64,000 nt of DNA from Rhizobiales bacterium TNE-4 (lineage in GTDB: Bacteria > Pseudomonadota > Alphaproteobacteria > Rhizobiales > Beijerinckiaceae): contig JAHRCV010000001.1 in NCBI GenBank assembly GCA_019083985.1, forward strand, positions 310,001-374,000. Direction: 5' to 3'. Shown here piece after piece: positions 9,602 to 19,140 of this stretch. A program made the position numbers and the translations under genes. The notes beneath the pieces were generated by a model. It was given only the letters and a program-made list of their open reading frames with translations. It was not told where the DNA came from and made no database searches. The stretch's first letter is position 1. Each line of letters begins with the position of its first letter.

Positions 9602-11695
9602 TTAGCGACGTCCGCGCGGGGCCCCGCCTGAACGGCCGCCGCCGGGTTTGCCACCCGGACGCCCACCAGAAGGTTTGCCGCTGCGCGGCCCACCTTTGCC
9701 TGCAGGCCCCTTGCCGCTCATGCCCTTACCAGAATAACCGCGCCCACCCGGTTCGGCGCGTGCACCACCACGGCGGGCTGATTTCTCGCCACCCTTGCTG
9801 AAGGATTTGCCGGCCCGTTCGCCACGGCCTTCAGAGGATGAGCCGCGTGGAGCCTTGCCACCAGCGCTCTTGCTGCCGAAGCTCTTGTTGCCGAAGCTTT
9901 TGCCACCAAAACTTTTACCACCACGGCCTTCGCCATCGGCGCGGTCGCGACGGGGGCGTGCTTCGAACTCATCCTCGCGCGGACGGCGTGGGCGTTCGCC
10001 CCGCACCACGCGTTCGACCAAAGCGGACTTGCCTTTGCGCGAGACCACGCGGCCTTCGCGCTTATGCTCCATCGCACCCGTATCGAGCCGATCTTGCTTG
10101 GCATCTGCACCACGGCGCGGCGCACGGCGGCGTTCAGCCGACAGCTCAGGGTCGTCAGAGCGCCAGACGGATGTCTTGACTTCGAGCGGGCTGCGGCGTG
10201 GCGGACGTGGGCGTTCTTCCGCTTCGAATTCTTCATTACGGCGTGCGCGCTTATGCGCCAGCCCGCCGCGCTTATCATCAGGGAATTCGCGCTTGCGCGG
10301 ATGGAAATCATCATCCTCGCCATAGACGAAGACAGGCGCATCGAAATCGCATTGCCCTTCGGCCGCAAGTTCTGGTCCGAGCTGCTCTTGCAGAATGCGG
10401 GTTTTGACTTCCTCAACCGCGCCATCTTCGAGATCGCCCAGTTGGAAGGGGCCGAACGAGATGCGGATCAGGCGGTTCACCTGCAGGCCGAGATGCTCGA
10501 GAACGCGTTTCACTTCGCGGTTCTTGCCTTCGCGCAAACCGATGGTGAGCCAGACATTGTCGCCCTGTTCGCGCTGCAATTCGGCTTCGATCGGGCCATA
10601 GCGCATGCCGTCGATTTCGATACCGTCTCTGAGCGCATCAAGATCGGGCTGGGTGATGTTGCCATAGGCGCGGACGCGATAACGGCGCAGCCAGCCTGTA
10701 TCCGGCAAGGAGATGACGCGGGCGAGCCCACCATCATTGGTCAACAGCAACAGGCCTTCCGTGTTGATGTCGAGACGTCCGATGGTGACAACGCGGGGCA
10801 GACCTTTCGGCAAATTCTGGAACACCGTCGGCCGGCCTTCCGGATCCCACGATGTCGTCACAAGCCCGCGTGGCTTGTGATAGAGGAACAAACGCGTCCG
10901 TTCGCGCGTGGGCAAAGCCTTGCCATCGACAAGGATGGTGTCGCGATCGCTAACGTCACGTGCGGGGCTCGTCAGCACTTCGCCATTCACGCTGACGCGT
11001 CCGGCTTCAATCCATTCCTCGGCCTCGCGACGCGAGCAAAGTCCAGCCCGCGCCATCACTTTCGCGATGCGCTCATGCTGTTCCTTGGCGGGCTTGGGTG
11101 TGTTCGGGTCGAAGTCTGTCTTCGGCTTGAAATCGCGCTTTGGCTTGAAGTCACCCTTGGCAACGCGTTTGGATGGATCGCGCGCGCGGTCATCGCGGCC
11201 GAACGAGCGTGGGCCTGCGCCGGAGCGCTGCGTGTCTTCGCGGCGTTTGCGGAAACCGCCACCATCTTCGCGGCGCTTTTCGCGCGGCGCATCGCCCTGT
11301 TCCCACGGCTTCAGGTCGCCCGTTTCGCGGCCTTCGGAGAAATCGCGGCGCGGTGGACGTTTGCCGAAATCCTTCTTCGGGCCATAGGCGCGGCCCTCGC
11401 CGGTGAAGCGCTTTTCACCGCGCTCATCGTTACGACGGCTGCGGCCTTCGCCGCGCTCCTCACGGCGGGGCGGACGGCTTTCGCCGCGGGTCTCAAACCA
11501 ATCCTTGCGGCCTTCGCCCCCTTCGCTTGCGCGGGTGCGCGGCTTGAAGCCATCGCTACGGCCTTTCGCCGGACCCTTGGCAGGCCCTTTGGCTGGCCCC
11601 TTGCCGCGCGGGGCGCGGCCTTCGGAGCGGGGGCCTCCACGGCCGGGACGGCCGGTGCTGCGGCCTTTGCCGCCATCATTGCTTTTGCGTGTCAT
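9602..11695 (-). CDS. rluB: RluB/RsuA-type rRNA pseudouridine synthase with long low-complexity tails
   Basis: Converts a uridine, probably in 23S rRNA, to pseudouridine. The enzyme core is an S4 RNA-binding domain (about residues 208-255, RIAKVMARAGLCSRREAEEWI) followed by the RsuA-type catalytic domain (about 265-440) with GRLDINTEGLLLLTNDG, catalytic Asp 309. Unusually, the core lies inside a 697-residue protein. About 205 N-terminal and 225 C-terminal residues are disordered, rich in Arg, Lys, Gly, Ser and Glu, with short repeats such as GPAK and GGKSFG. Such tails occur in alphaproteobacterial RluB and probably bind RNA. RluB is the best guess because RsmD follows. Confidence 0.9.
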   Translation of the reverse strand: MTRKSNDGGKGRSTGRPGRGGPRSEGRAPRGKGPAKGPAKGPAKGRSDGFKPRTRASEGGEGRKDWFETRGESRPPRREERGEGRSRRNDERGEKRFTGEGRAYGPKKDFGKRPPRRDFSEGRETGDLKPWEQGDAPREKRREDGGGFRKRREDTQRSGAGPRSFGRDDRARDPSKRVAKGDFKPKRDFKPKTDFDPNTPKPAKEQHERIAKVMARAGLCSRREAEEWIEAGRVSVNGEVLTSPARDVSDRDTILVDGKALPTRERTRLFLYHKPRGLVTTSWDPEGRPTVFQNLPKGLPRVVTIGRLDINTEGLLLLTNDGGLARVISLPDTGWLRRYRVRAYGNITQPDLDALRDGIEIDGMRYGPIEAELQREQGDNVWLTIGLREGKNREVKRVLEHLGLQVNRLIRISFGPFQLGDLEDGAVEEVKTRILQEQLGPELAAEGQCDFDAPVFVYGEDDDFHPRKREFPDDKRGGLAHKRARRNEEFEAEERPRPPRRSPLEVKTSVWRSDDPELSAERRRAPRRGADAKQDRLDTGAMEHKREGRVVSRKGKSALVERVVRGERPRRPREDEFEARPRRDRADGEGRGGKSFGGKSFGNKSFGSKSAGGKAPRGSSSEGRGERAGKSFSKGGEKSARRGGARAEPGGRGYSGKGMSGKGPAGKGGPRSGKPSGGRPGGKPGGGRSGGAPRGRR

Positions 11696-11739
11696 ACCGG
11701 GCCTGTTATCAGTTTCCCGGGTTGAAGGCGAGGGCAGGC

Positions 11740-12192
11740 ATGGTCAAAGCGGCTGAAACGGGCATGGAACGGGCGTTTATGGAAGCCCGGGCCGCCGCTT
11801 TGCGCGGTGAAGTGCCGGTCGGCGCGGCCATCGTGCGGGATGGCACCATCATTGCCGCGGCAGGCAACCGCACGCTCGAATGGAAAGACCCCACGGCCCA
11901 TGCCGAGATCGTCGCGATCCGTGAGGCTGCGCGCTTGCTCGGTTCCGAGCGGCTGATCGGCTGCGATCTCTATGTCACGCTGGAGCCTTGCGCGATGTGC
12001 GCGGGCGCCATCTCATTCGCCCGCATCAGGCGGCTTTATTATGGCGCGGGTGATGAGAAGGGCGGCGCGGTCGATCATGGCACACGGTTTTTTGCGTCCG
12101 CCATTTGTCATCATGCGCCCGAGATTTATGGCGGGCTTGGCGAAAGCGAGGCGGCGGCACTCTTGAAAGGCTTTTTCAGCGCGAAGCGCTGA
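11740..12192 (+). CDS. tadA: tRNA-specific adenosine deaminase
   Basis: Makes inosine at the wobble position of tRNA-Arg(ACG). The 150-residue cytidine-deaminase-fold protein has zinc ligands in HAE (H54, catalytic E56) and PCAMC (C84, C87). ATG 11740 gives the family's usual length and N-terminus; the frame also opens at 11689, but that part overlaps the divergent rluB start. Its last 17 bases overlap the end of the convergent patatin gene. Confidence 0.94.
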   Translation: MVKAAETGMERAFMEARAAALRGEVPVGAAIVRDGTIIAAAGNRTLEWKDPTAHAEIVAIREAARLLGSERLIGCDLYVTLEPCAMCAGAISFARIRRLYYGAGDEKGGAVDHGTRFFASAICHHAPEIYGGLGESEAAALLKGFFSAKR

Positions 12193-12994
12193 GCGCTTTA
12201 TCAAGCCCGCGTTTCAACTCTTCGCCGATGCCAGCTGAGGCATCGAGAATCTCTTTCACGCGAAAGAAGTCGAGTACGGCAAAATCATCGACCGGCGGGA
12301 AGATCAGCACATCGGGCTGCGCGCTTTTCAGCTTTTCACGCACGATGGCGCCCATCATGATTTGCGAGGATCCGAACAGAGCCTCGAATGGTTCCGGCGA
12401 GCCGATCGTGTCTGCACGCGGACCGCCTGTCACTTCAATGCCAATGCGCAGATCAACGCCCTCAAGGCAATCGAACGGCAACGGATTGACGACAGCGCCA
12501 TCGATATAGACCGAACCACTCGCTGCGACCGGCCGCACAAGACCGGGGATCGCCATTGATGCGGCAACCCCTGTCACCAACGCGCCCTCTTGGAAAACAC
12601 GCATCTGGCGCTGGTAAAAATCGGTTGCCACAGCGCGGAACGGTAGAACGAGCTCGTCGAAACGGTCGGGTACTTGATCGGGCCAGAAGAGATCGAGCAC
12701 TTTCTCGCCATCCAGAAGCGCCGGATTGCCGCGCGAGAACAGATCGCTGAATTTGCCCACGCGCGCTTGGAGCAACACCGCCATCACTTTGGCGCGATCG
12801 CGAAAGAGGTCGAGCGCATGGCGGCGAATATCGCGTCCGCTCAAGCCTGCGGCGTAGCACGCACCGATAATCGCGCCCATCGACGTGCCAGTCACAAGTG
12901 ATGGTTTCAGCCCCAATTCATCAAGGGCTTCGAGTGCGATGATATGCGCAAAGCCGCGCGCGCCGCCTGCGCCCAGCGCCAATCCAATCTTCAT
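12176..12994 (-). CDS. Patatin-like phospholipase (RssA type)
   Basis: Predicted cytoplasmic or membrane-associated lipid acyl hydrolase of 272 residues. It has the patatin oxyanion-hole box GGARGF (10-15), the nucleophile elbow GTSMG (36-40, Ser 38) and the dyad aspartate motif DGAVVNP near residue 167. Bacterial RssA/YchK relatives of this size are poorly characterised. Its start overlaps the stop of the upstream kinase-like gene by four bases (ATGA), so it is the last gene of the purD operon. Its 3' end overlaps tadA. Confidence 0.87.
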   Translation of the reverse strand: MKIGLALGAGGARGFAHIIALEALDELGLKPSLVTGTSMGAIIGACYAAGLSGRDIRRHALDLFRDRAKVMAVLLQARVGKFSDLFSRGNPALLDGEKVLDLFWPDQVPDRFDELVLPFRAVATDFYQRQMRVFQEGALVTGVAASMAIPGLVRPVAASGSVYIDGAVVNPLPFDCLEGVDLRIGIEVTGGPRADTIGSPEPFEALFGSSQIMMGAIVREKLKSAQPDVLIFPPVDDFAVLDFFRVKEILDASAGIGEELKRGLDKALSASR

Positions 12995-14070
12995 TTCACA
13001 CGCCTTGCAAAATGCATGGCCGTTGCCGCCAAGGGCGCAACCATCGTGCCCATCAGCGCGCCATGCTCGCTGGTGGCCGTGCCATCGCGCACACGCCCAG
13101 CAATACCTTGCAGGATCGCGGCCATGCGGAAGAGGTTATAGGCCATATATTCATCGAAATAGGGAATGTCCGTGAGGCCCGCACGCTTGGCATAAGCATG
13201 TGCATAATCCTCAAGCGTCGGAATGCCGAGCACGGCGAGATCATGCCCGATCAACGTGCCGGTTCCCGCATTGCTTTCTGACGGCGGCATCACCCATGTC
13301 ATTAAATGATAAACCGCATCGGCCAGCGGATCACCAAGTGTCGCCAATTCCCAATCAAGTACGGCGGCCACACGCGGTGCATCGGGGGCGAGGATCAAAT
13401 TGTCGAGCCGGTAATCTCCATGCACCAGCGCGGCGCGCGGCGCGGGCGGTACATGGTCAGGCAGCCACGCCATCAGCCAATCCATATCCGGGATCGCCTG
13501 CGTCTCGCTCGCTTTGTAGTTTGTGCTCCAGCGTTTGATCTGGCGGGCGACATAGCCATCCGCGCGACCAAAATCCCCAAGCCCGATGGCGGTGGGATCA
13601 AACGCATGAAGCTGCGCGAGTGTCGCGTTCATCGCGTCGAAAATGGCAGCACGCTCGGCCGGGTTGGATTGTGGAATCCACGGCTCCCAAATCACGCGGC
13701 CTTCCACGCAATCCATCACATAAAATTCACTGCCGATCAGCGTGGCATCGGTTTCATAACCGATCGGGCGTGCAACGGGAAAGCCTTCCCGCGACAAGGC
13801 TTCGAGCACGCGGAATTCGCGATCAATGGCATGTGCGGAGGCCAGCAATGGCCCCGGTGGTTTGCGCCGCAGCACGAAATTGCCATGCGCAGTTTCGACG
13901 CGGTAGGTCGGGTTTGATTGGCCGCCCTTGAATTGTGCGACGCTGAGTGCGCCCGGGTCGCCGCCGAGCTTCTCTGTGAGCCAAGAACGCAGAATTGCGG
14001 CATCAAACGCGAGCGCCGCAGGCACGGGCTTTGTGCCGGAAAAACTTTCTTGGCGGTCGATGCTGCTCAT
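12991..14070 (-). CDS. Aminoglycoside-phosphotransferase-fold kinase, ACAD10/11 type
   Basis: A kinase-fold protein of about 359 residues. N-lobe: GGQSNPTYRV and FVLRRKPPG (ATP-binding lysine region). Catalytic loop: VHGDYRLDN (Asp and Asn). Metal site: VLDWELATLGDP. This full-length pattern matches the family of ACAD10/ACAD11 N-terminal kinases and Pseudomonas LvaA, which phosphorylate 4-hydroxyacyl-CoA in hydroxy-acid breakdown. It is not a drug-resistance type. No acyl-CoA dehydrogenase gene is adjacent, so the substrate is inferred only. ATG 14070 was chosen; a GTG at 14076 overlapping the hydrolase stop is an alternative. Confidence 0.85.
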   Translation of the reverse strand: MSSIDRQESFSGTKPVPAALAFDAAILRSWLTEKLGGDPGALSVAQFKGGQSNPTYRVETAHGNFVLRRKPPGPLLASAHAIDREFRVLEALSREGFPVARPIGYETDATLIGSEFYVMDCVEGRVIWEPWIPQSNPAERAAIFDAMNATLAQLHAFDPTAIGLGDFGRADGYVARQIKRWSTNYKASETQAIPDMDWLMAWLPDHVPPAPRAALVHGDYRLDNLILAPDAPRVAAVLDWELATLGDPLADAVYHLMTWVMPPSESNAGTGTLIGHDLAVLGIPTLEDYAHAYAKRAGLTDIPYFDEYMAYNLFRMAAILQGIAGRVRDGTATSEHGALMGTMVAPLAATAMHFARRVK

Positions 14071-14072
14071 CG

Positions 14073-14972
14073 TCACCGCGTCAGAAAGGGCAGGAGGGCG
14101 GCGAGCGTTCCATCAGGATCTTCCTCCGGCGTGAAATGCCCGCAATCAAGCGCGCTGCCTTCCGCTTGCGGCGCAAAGGTTTCGCGCCATTGCTTAAGCG
14201 GCCCGCCCGCGGCTGGGATGCCAGCATTGCCCCACAGAATATAGGTCGGGCATTGGATCGTCTGGCCCGCATCGCGCGCGGCGCGATCATGATCGAGATC
14301 ATGCGTCTGCCCGGCGCGATAATCCTGACACGCCGCATGCGTATAATCGGCACGCAAGAGGTTGGCGCGATAATGATCCATCGCCCGCCCATCATAGGGC
14401 TTGAGCGATCGGCTGCCCGTCCAACTGGCGATCGTATGCTCGACATAGAAGCCTGGATCAGCCGCAATCAATTTCTCTGGAAGCGGGTAGGGCTGCGCCA
14501 GAAACATCCAATGATAGACTTTCATCGCGCTCGTCGCATTCATGCCTTCCCACATGCACAGCGTGGGGGCGATATCGATCAGAGCGATCCGCTGCACGCG
14601 GTTGGGATGATCGAGCGCAAGGCGATAGGTAACGCGCGCACCACGATCATGGCCGACGATGCGAACGGGTTCGCGATAATTGAGTTGATCGAGAAGGGCG
14701 AGAATGTCTGCGCCCATCACGCGCTTCGCATAGAGTTTGGCATCACCTTTCGGTGCCGATGACAATCCATAGCCGCGCAGATCGGGAATGATCAGCGTGA
14801 AATGCTTGGCGAGTGCTGGCGCGATTCTGTGCCATTCGGCTCCCGTCTGCGGAAAGCCATGGATCAGGACGAGCGGTGGGCCATTGCCGCCAATGCGCGC
14901 ATGGATGCGGGCGCCATCGGTTTCGAAAAAGCGTGTCTCAAAGCCGGGGAAGAGCTCGGGCAATGTAGGCAT
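14073..14972 (-). CDS. Alpha/beta hydrolase, fluoroacetate/haloacetate dehalogenase-like
   Basis: A 299-residue alpha/beta hydrolase. The nucleophile is an aspartate (GHDRGAR, D109), not serine, as in dehalogenases and epoxide hydrolases. Aligned by eye to Rhodopseudomonas fluoroacetate dehalogenase, every key residue is present one position lower: D109, R110 and R113 (carboxylate binding), D133, H154 and W155 (KVYHWMFLAQ, halide pocket), Y218 (CQDYRAG) and H279 (GHFTPEE). This supports hydrolysis of haloacetates, possibly including the C-F bond, though activity towards F versus Cl cannot be read from sequence. It lies three bases after purD and before the kinase-like gene in one operon. Confidence 0.88.
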   Translation of the reverse strand: MPTLPELFPGFETRFFETDGARIHARIGGNGPPLVLIHGFPQTGAEWHRIAPALAKHFTLIIPDLRGYGLSSAPKGDAKLYAKRVMGADILALLDQLNYREPVRIVGHDRGARVTYRLALDHPNRVQRIALIDIAPTLCMWEGMNATSAMKVYHWMFLAQPYPLPEKLIAADPGFYVEHTIASWTGSRSLKPYDGRAMDHYRANLLRADYTHAACQDYRAGQTHDLDHDRAARDAGQTIQCPTYILWGNAGIPAAGGPLKQWRETFAPQAEGSALDCGHFTPEEDPDGTLAALLPFLTR

Positions 14973-14975
14973 CGT

Positions 14976-16244
14976 TCACCTTCCGATGGCGCGATGGCCG
15001 ATATCGCGGCGGCAGAAGCCGCCCGGCCAATCGATGGTATCGACGGCATCGTAAGCCCGTTTTTGCGCCTCGGCCACGCTCTTGCCGAGCCCGGTGACCG
15101 CAAGCACGCGGCCGCCATTGGCGACGATGTTTGCGCCATCCTGTTTGGTGCCCGCATGGAAGACGAGGGTGTCGGCTAGGGCTGCAGCCTTCTCCACACC
15201 CTTGATGACCGTGCCGGTCTTCGGCGTGCCGGGGTAATTCTCGGCCGCCATGATGACGGTGAGCGCGGCCTCATCCTTCCAATGGATCGATTGGCCGCCC
15301 AAGCGGCCTTCGACCGCCGCTTCCAAGAGATCGACGAGATCCGTCTCAAGCCGCGGCATCAGCACTTCGCATTCCGGATCGCCGAAGCGCACATTGTACT
15401 CGATCAGTTTCGGCCCGGTATGAGTGATCATCAGGCCTGCAAACAACACACCCTTGAACGGCGTGCCGCGTTTTTTCATCGTCTGGATGGAGGGCAGAAT
15501 GATCTCCTCCATCACGCGCTGTTCCATCGCATGCGTCATCACAGGCGCAGGTGAATAAGCGCCCATCCCGCCAGTGTTCGGGCCCGTATCGCCATCGCCG
15601 ACGCGCTTGTGATCTTGCGCGGAGGCCAGTGGCATCGCGTTTTCACCATCGCACAACACGAAGAACGACACTTCCTCGCCGATGAGGCATTCCTCGATCA
15701 CCACTTCTTCGCCGGCTTTGCCAAGCCCGCCGGAAAACATCATGCGGATCGCATCTTCTGCTTCCGTGAGCGTCATCGCGACGACGACGCCTTTGCCCGC
15801 TGCAAGCCCATCCGCTTTGATGACGATCGGCGCGCCCTGTTTGCGGACATAGGCGAGTGCGGGTTCAGGCGCGGTGAAACGGCCGTAACGTGCGGTCGGC
15901 ACATGCGCTTCATCGCACAAAGCTTTTGTGAACGCTTTCGAGCCCTCGAGTTGCGCGGCTTGTTGTGTGGGGCCGAAGACGCGGATGCCATGGCGGCCGA
16001 GATCATCAGCGAGGCCAGCCACGAGTGGCGCTTCTGGCCCGACGATGACGAGGTCAATCGCATTCTCGATGCAGAAGCGCGCCACGGCCTCGTGATCTGT
16101 CACATTCAGCGCGACATTGGTGCCGCACTGCGCCGTGCCCGGATTGCCTGGCGCGATGAACAGCGCGCTACAGCGCGGGCTCTGGCTCAGCTTCCATGCG
16201 AGTGCATGTTCGCGCCCGCCCGATCCGATCAGAAGAATGTTCAT
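14976..16244 (-). CDS. purD: Phosphoribosylamine-glycine ligase
   Basis: Second step of purine synthesis: ATP-dependent joining of glycine to phosphoribosylamine. The 422-residue ATP-grasp enzyme begins with [19 protein letters not shown]. It contains [11 protein letters not shown], the mixed-loop region [12 protein letters not shown] and [13 protein letters not shown], all standard for PurD, at normal length. It is first in a four-gene minus-strand operon and divergent from xseA across 78 bases. Confidence 0.97.
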   Translation of the reverse strand: MNILLIGSGGREHALAWKLSQSPRCSALFIAPGNPGTAQCGTNVALNVTDHEAVARFCIENAIDLVIVGPEAPLVAGLADDLGRHGIRVFGPTQQAAQLEGSKAFTKALCDEAHVPTARYGRFTAPEPALAYVRKQGAPIVIKADGLAAGKGVVVAMTLTEAEDAIRMMFSGGLGKAGEEVVIEECLIGEEVSFFVLCDGENAMPLASAQDHKRVGDGDTGPNTGGMGAYSPAPVMTHAMEQRVMEEIILPSIQTMKKRGTPFKGVLFAGLMITHTGPKLIEYNVRFGDPECEVLMPRLETDLVDLLEAAVEGRLGGQSIHWKDEAALTVIMAAENYPGTPKTGTVIKGVEKAAALADTLVFHAGTKQDGANIVANGGRVLAVTGLGKSVAEAQKRAYDAVDTIDWPGGFCRRDIGHRAIGR

Positions 16245-16322
16245 ATGCGCCCCCTGTGACCGGCAAGGATGTAGCCCGTCCCGCCGCCTCGCGGAACCCC
16301 CGAATCCCCGTTATGCTGGGGT

Positions 16323-17780
16323 ATGGCACGCGCCCCTTCCAACACGCCTGATCTCCTGACCGGCAATGACCCGGAATGGTCCGTCTCCGAACTGTCCGGA
16401 GCGCTCAAGCGCACGCTGGAAGACCGGTTTGGCCATGTTCGCGTGCGCGGCGAATTGGGCGCGGTGAAGGTGCATTCCTCCGGCCATGTCTATCTCGACA
16501 TCAAGGACGATAAGGCCTGTCTCGCCGCCGTGATCTGGAAGGGCACGTTCGGCCGCATGCGCATTCGGCCCGAGATGGGCATGGAAGTCGTCGCCACCGG
16601 CAAGATCACCACCTATGCCGGCTCGTCGAAATATCAGCTCATCATCGAAACGCTGGAGCCAGCCGGTGTTGGCGCGCTCTTGGCGCAGCTCGAAATCCGC
16701 CGCAAGAAGCTTGCCGCCGAAGGCCTGTTCGATGAGGCGCGCAAACAGCTTCTGCCGTTCCTGCCTGAGACAATCGGCGTGATTACGTCCCCAACCGGTG
16801 CCGTGATCCGCGATATTCTCCACCGGCTGGAAGATCGTTTTCCCCGCCGGGTGATCGTGTGGCCGGTGCGCGTGCAAGGCGACACTTGCGCGGCTGAAAT
16901 CACAGCCGCCATCAATGGCTTCAACGCGCTGCCTGATGACGGCCCCGTGCCGAAACCCGATTTGTTGATTGTCGCGCGTGGTGGCGGTTCGCTCGAAGAT
17001 TTGTGGGGCTTCAATGATGAAGCGGTGGTGCGTGCCGCCGCTGATAGTTTCATCCCGCTGATTGCCGCTGTCGGCCATGAAACGGATTGGACGCTAATCG
17101 ATTATGCCGCCGACAAGCGTGCCCCAACGCCGACGGGTGCGGCCGAAATGGCTGTGCCGGTAAGGTCAGAATTGCTCAGTCGCGTCGATGATAATGGCCG
17201 CCGTTTACGCGCGGGTCTGCGCCGTTTTGTTGAAGGTTTGCGAACGGAATTCCGTTCCGCCACGCGCGCTTTGCCAGCAGCGGATGATCTCCTCGCCGAT
17301 CCACGCCGCAGGCTTGATCTCGCAACCACACGGTTGCCGGCAGGGCTCGCACGCAATGCACAACGTCATCGTGCACTGTTGACGGAGAATGCGCGACGCC
17401 TGCAGAAATTTTCACCTGAAGCCCGCCTTGCGGCGTTTGCGGCAAAGCTCGACGGGCTTGGTCGTCGTTTGGCAGCAGCGCGCGATGCCAATCTTCGTGC
17501 TGAAAAGCGCGCGCTCGTTGAACGTGGCAAACGGCTGGCGGAGCTCGATGCACGGCGCCGTACGGCGTTTGCGACGCGTCTCATGCGTCTCAATGACAGG
17601 CTTGGCGCCCTCGGCCAATTATTGACGAGCTATTCCTATCATGGCGTGCTCGAGCGCGGCTTTGCCCTTGTCCGTGATGAAGCCGGGGTGCCGGTGCGCA
17701 GCACCAAAACCTTGGCCAAAGGCGCAGCCATGAGCATCGAATTTGCCGACGGTACGATTGTGGCGCGCCGCGACGCTTGA
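16323..17780 (+). CDS. xseA: Exodeoxyribonuclease VII large subunit
   Basis: Catalytic subunit of the ATP-independent single-strand exonuclease. The 485-residue protein has an N-terminal OB fold (about 20-115, including [14 protein letters not shown]), the catalytic-domain boxes [17 protein letters not shown] and [17 protein letters not shown], and a long coiled coil rich in Arg, Ala and Leu (about 270-420). It ends with the beta motif for the small subunit ([15 protein letters not shown]). xseB is not adjacent. The next gene is a DUF2093 protein. Confidence 0.96.
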   Translation: MARAPSNTPDLLTGNDPEWSVSELSGALKRTLEDRFGHVRVRGELGAVKVHSSGHVYLDIKDDKACLAAVIWKGTFGRMRIRPEMGMEVVATGKITTYAGSSKYQLIIETLEPAGVGALLAQLEIRRKKLAAEGLFDEARKQLLPFLPETIGVITSPTGAVIRDILHRLEDRFPRRVIVWPVRVQGDTCAAEITAAINGFNALPDDGPVPKPDLLIVARGGGSLEDLWGFNDEAVVRAAADSFIPLIAAVGHETDWTLIDYAADKRAPTPTGAAEMAVPVRSELLSRVDDNGRRLRAGLRRFVEGLRTEFRSATRALPAADDLLADPRRRLDLATTRLPAGLARNAQRHRALLTENARRLQKFSPEARLAAFAAKLDGLGRRLAAARDANLRAEKRALVERGKRLAELDARRRTAFATRLMRLNDRLGALGQLLTSYSYHGVLERGFALVRDEAGVPVRSTKTLAKGAAMSIEFADGTIVARRDA

Positions 17781-17832
17781 GAGTTCGCTTGCGCCGCAAA
17801 ATGGGCTAGGTTGCGGGTGAAAGGGCGACCCC

Positions 17833-18054
17833 ATGATGAACCGTTTCGAACGCAAACCCGTGCCGCAGGGCGAGGCGAAGCTCGAATATCTCGATGGCGA
17901 TTATCGCGTCGTCCAACCGGGGGCATTCGTGCGCTGCGCGATAACGGGCGAGCCCATTCCGCTGGAAGAGCTGCGCTATTGGTCAGTCGATTTGCAGGAA
18001 GCCTATTCCTCGACCGATGCCGTGCTCACGCGGCTCAAAAAGGGTCGCCCCTAA
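17833..18054 (+). CDS. DUF2093 family protein
   Basis: A 73-residue protein matching the small alphaproteobacterial family DUF2093: MMNRFERKP, AKLEYLDGDYRVVQPG, then CAITGEPIPLEELRYWSVDLQEAY. No catalytic motif, membrane segment or metal site is evident apart from a single cysteine. It follows xseA by 52 bases and converges on lpxK. Function is unknown. Confidence 0.85.
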   Translation: MMNRFERKPVPQGEAKLEYLDGDYRVVQPGAFVRCAITGEPIPLEELRYWSVDLQEAYSSTDAVLTRLKKGRP

Positions 18055-18141
18055 CGGATTGAGTTGACGTTACGGAACATAGCTGGAACCTTCCCCTCAA
18101 TTCGGGGCTTTGTCCCAGATAATCGAGAACAGACTATCAAC

Positions 18142-19140
18142 TTAAAGGCGGCGATGCGCGAGTCTGTTGACCAGCGCGGCCTTGATGGTGTCCCGATCCG
18201 GACTTTGAAACGTGACCGGCACGACCTGAAGCGACGCTAGTCCGCTCGTTTCTTGGAGAAGTGGGCCAATTCGCACCGCATCCTTTTCAGTCGTTACTGG
18301 AACAAGGCCTTCACGCTGACAATGCTGTGCGATCGCAACCAATGTGTCTTGGTGATAAGGCGCATGATCGGCAAAGGCACGACGCTCGGCGAGAACAAGG
18401 CCTTCGCGTTCGAGCATGGAAAAGAATTTGTCCGGCCGCCCAATTCCAGCGAATGCAAAAAGCCGTCGCCCGCGCAACGCTGTAAGCGCGGCTGCATCGG
18501 GAACAAGCGTGGCGTGCCAGAACGGCCGCGGATTCATCACAGGGGACAGCGCCGCCAGTGGCCCGTCCGCGCCCATCAAAAGCACCGCATCCGTGCGGCG
18601 TTTCTGCGCGACGAGCGGTGCACGCAAAGGCCCAGCCGGAAGGCACAGGCCATTGCCGATGCCGCTTTCGCCATCGACAACGGCAATCGAAAAATCTTTC
18701 TCAAGCGTGGGGTTTTGCAAGCCGTCATCCATCACGATGACAGACCCAATGTCGCTCGCAACACGTGCACCTTGGACGCGATCCGCCGATTTCACGACGG
18801 GCGCAACGCGTGCCAACAGCAAAGCCTCGTCGCCAACGGCTGCCGCATCGTCGCGCGCAGGATCGACCCTGTGCGGCCCCTTGAGAAATCCGCCATAGCC
18901 GCGTGTGAGAAAAACTGGCGTTTCTCCCAATTCTTTTAGGAGAGCGGCAATGGCCATGGCTGTTGGTGTTTTACCGGCGCCGCCTGCGGTGAAATTGCCG
19001 ATGCAGATCACCGGCACGGAGGCCTGAAAACCCGACTGGTTCATGCGGAACGCGGCAATCGCGCCATAGAGCGCCGCGATGGGCCGCAAGAGCGTCGCGC
19101 GCCAATCGCCGGATTTGAACCAGAAGTCCGGCGCGCGCAT
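18142..19140 (-). CDS. lpxK: Tetraacyldisaccharide 4'-kinase
   Basis: Phosphorylates the 4' position of the lipid A disaccharide precursor at the inner membrane. The protein of about 332 residues has a membrane-associated N-terminus, the P-loop GNFTAGGAGKTPT near residue 50, VMDDGLQNP and the C-terminal TTEKDAVRI. ATG 19140 overlaps the waaA stop by one base; a GTG three bases upstream is possible. It belongs to a minus-strand LPS cluster with waaA and the DUF374 acyltransferase. Confidence 0.95.
   Translation of the reverse strand: MRAPDFWFKSGDWRATLLRPIAALYGAIAAFRMNQSGFQASVPVICIGNFTAGGAGKTPTAMAIAALLKELGETPVFLTRGYGGFLKGPHRVDPARDDAAAVGDEALLLARVAPVVKSADRVQGARVASDIGSVIVMDDGLQNPTLEKDFSIAVVDGESGIGNGLCLPAGPLRAPLVAQKRRTDAVLLMGADGPLAALSPVMNPRPFWHATLVPDAAALTALRGRRLFAFAGIGRPDKFFSMLEREGLVLAERRAFADHAPYHQDTLVAIAQHCQREGLVPVTTEKDAVRIGPLLQETSGLASLQVVPVTFQSPDRDTIKAALVNRLAHRRL

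Noticed and set aside
10064-11725. A 553-codon plus-strand open frame over the rluB gene
   Set aside because: Shadow of the Arg/Gly-rich tails and core of the minus-strand pseudouridine synthase; no recognisable domain.
12991-14070. Possible aminoglycoside resistance kinase
   Set aside because: The fold is shared, but the full-length pattern and length match ACAD10/11-type kinases, and the context is metabolic.
18093-18107. CCCC-N7-GGGG hairpin between DUF2093 and lpxK
   Set aside because: Four-bp stem only; too weak to call a bidirectional terminator.
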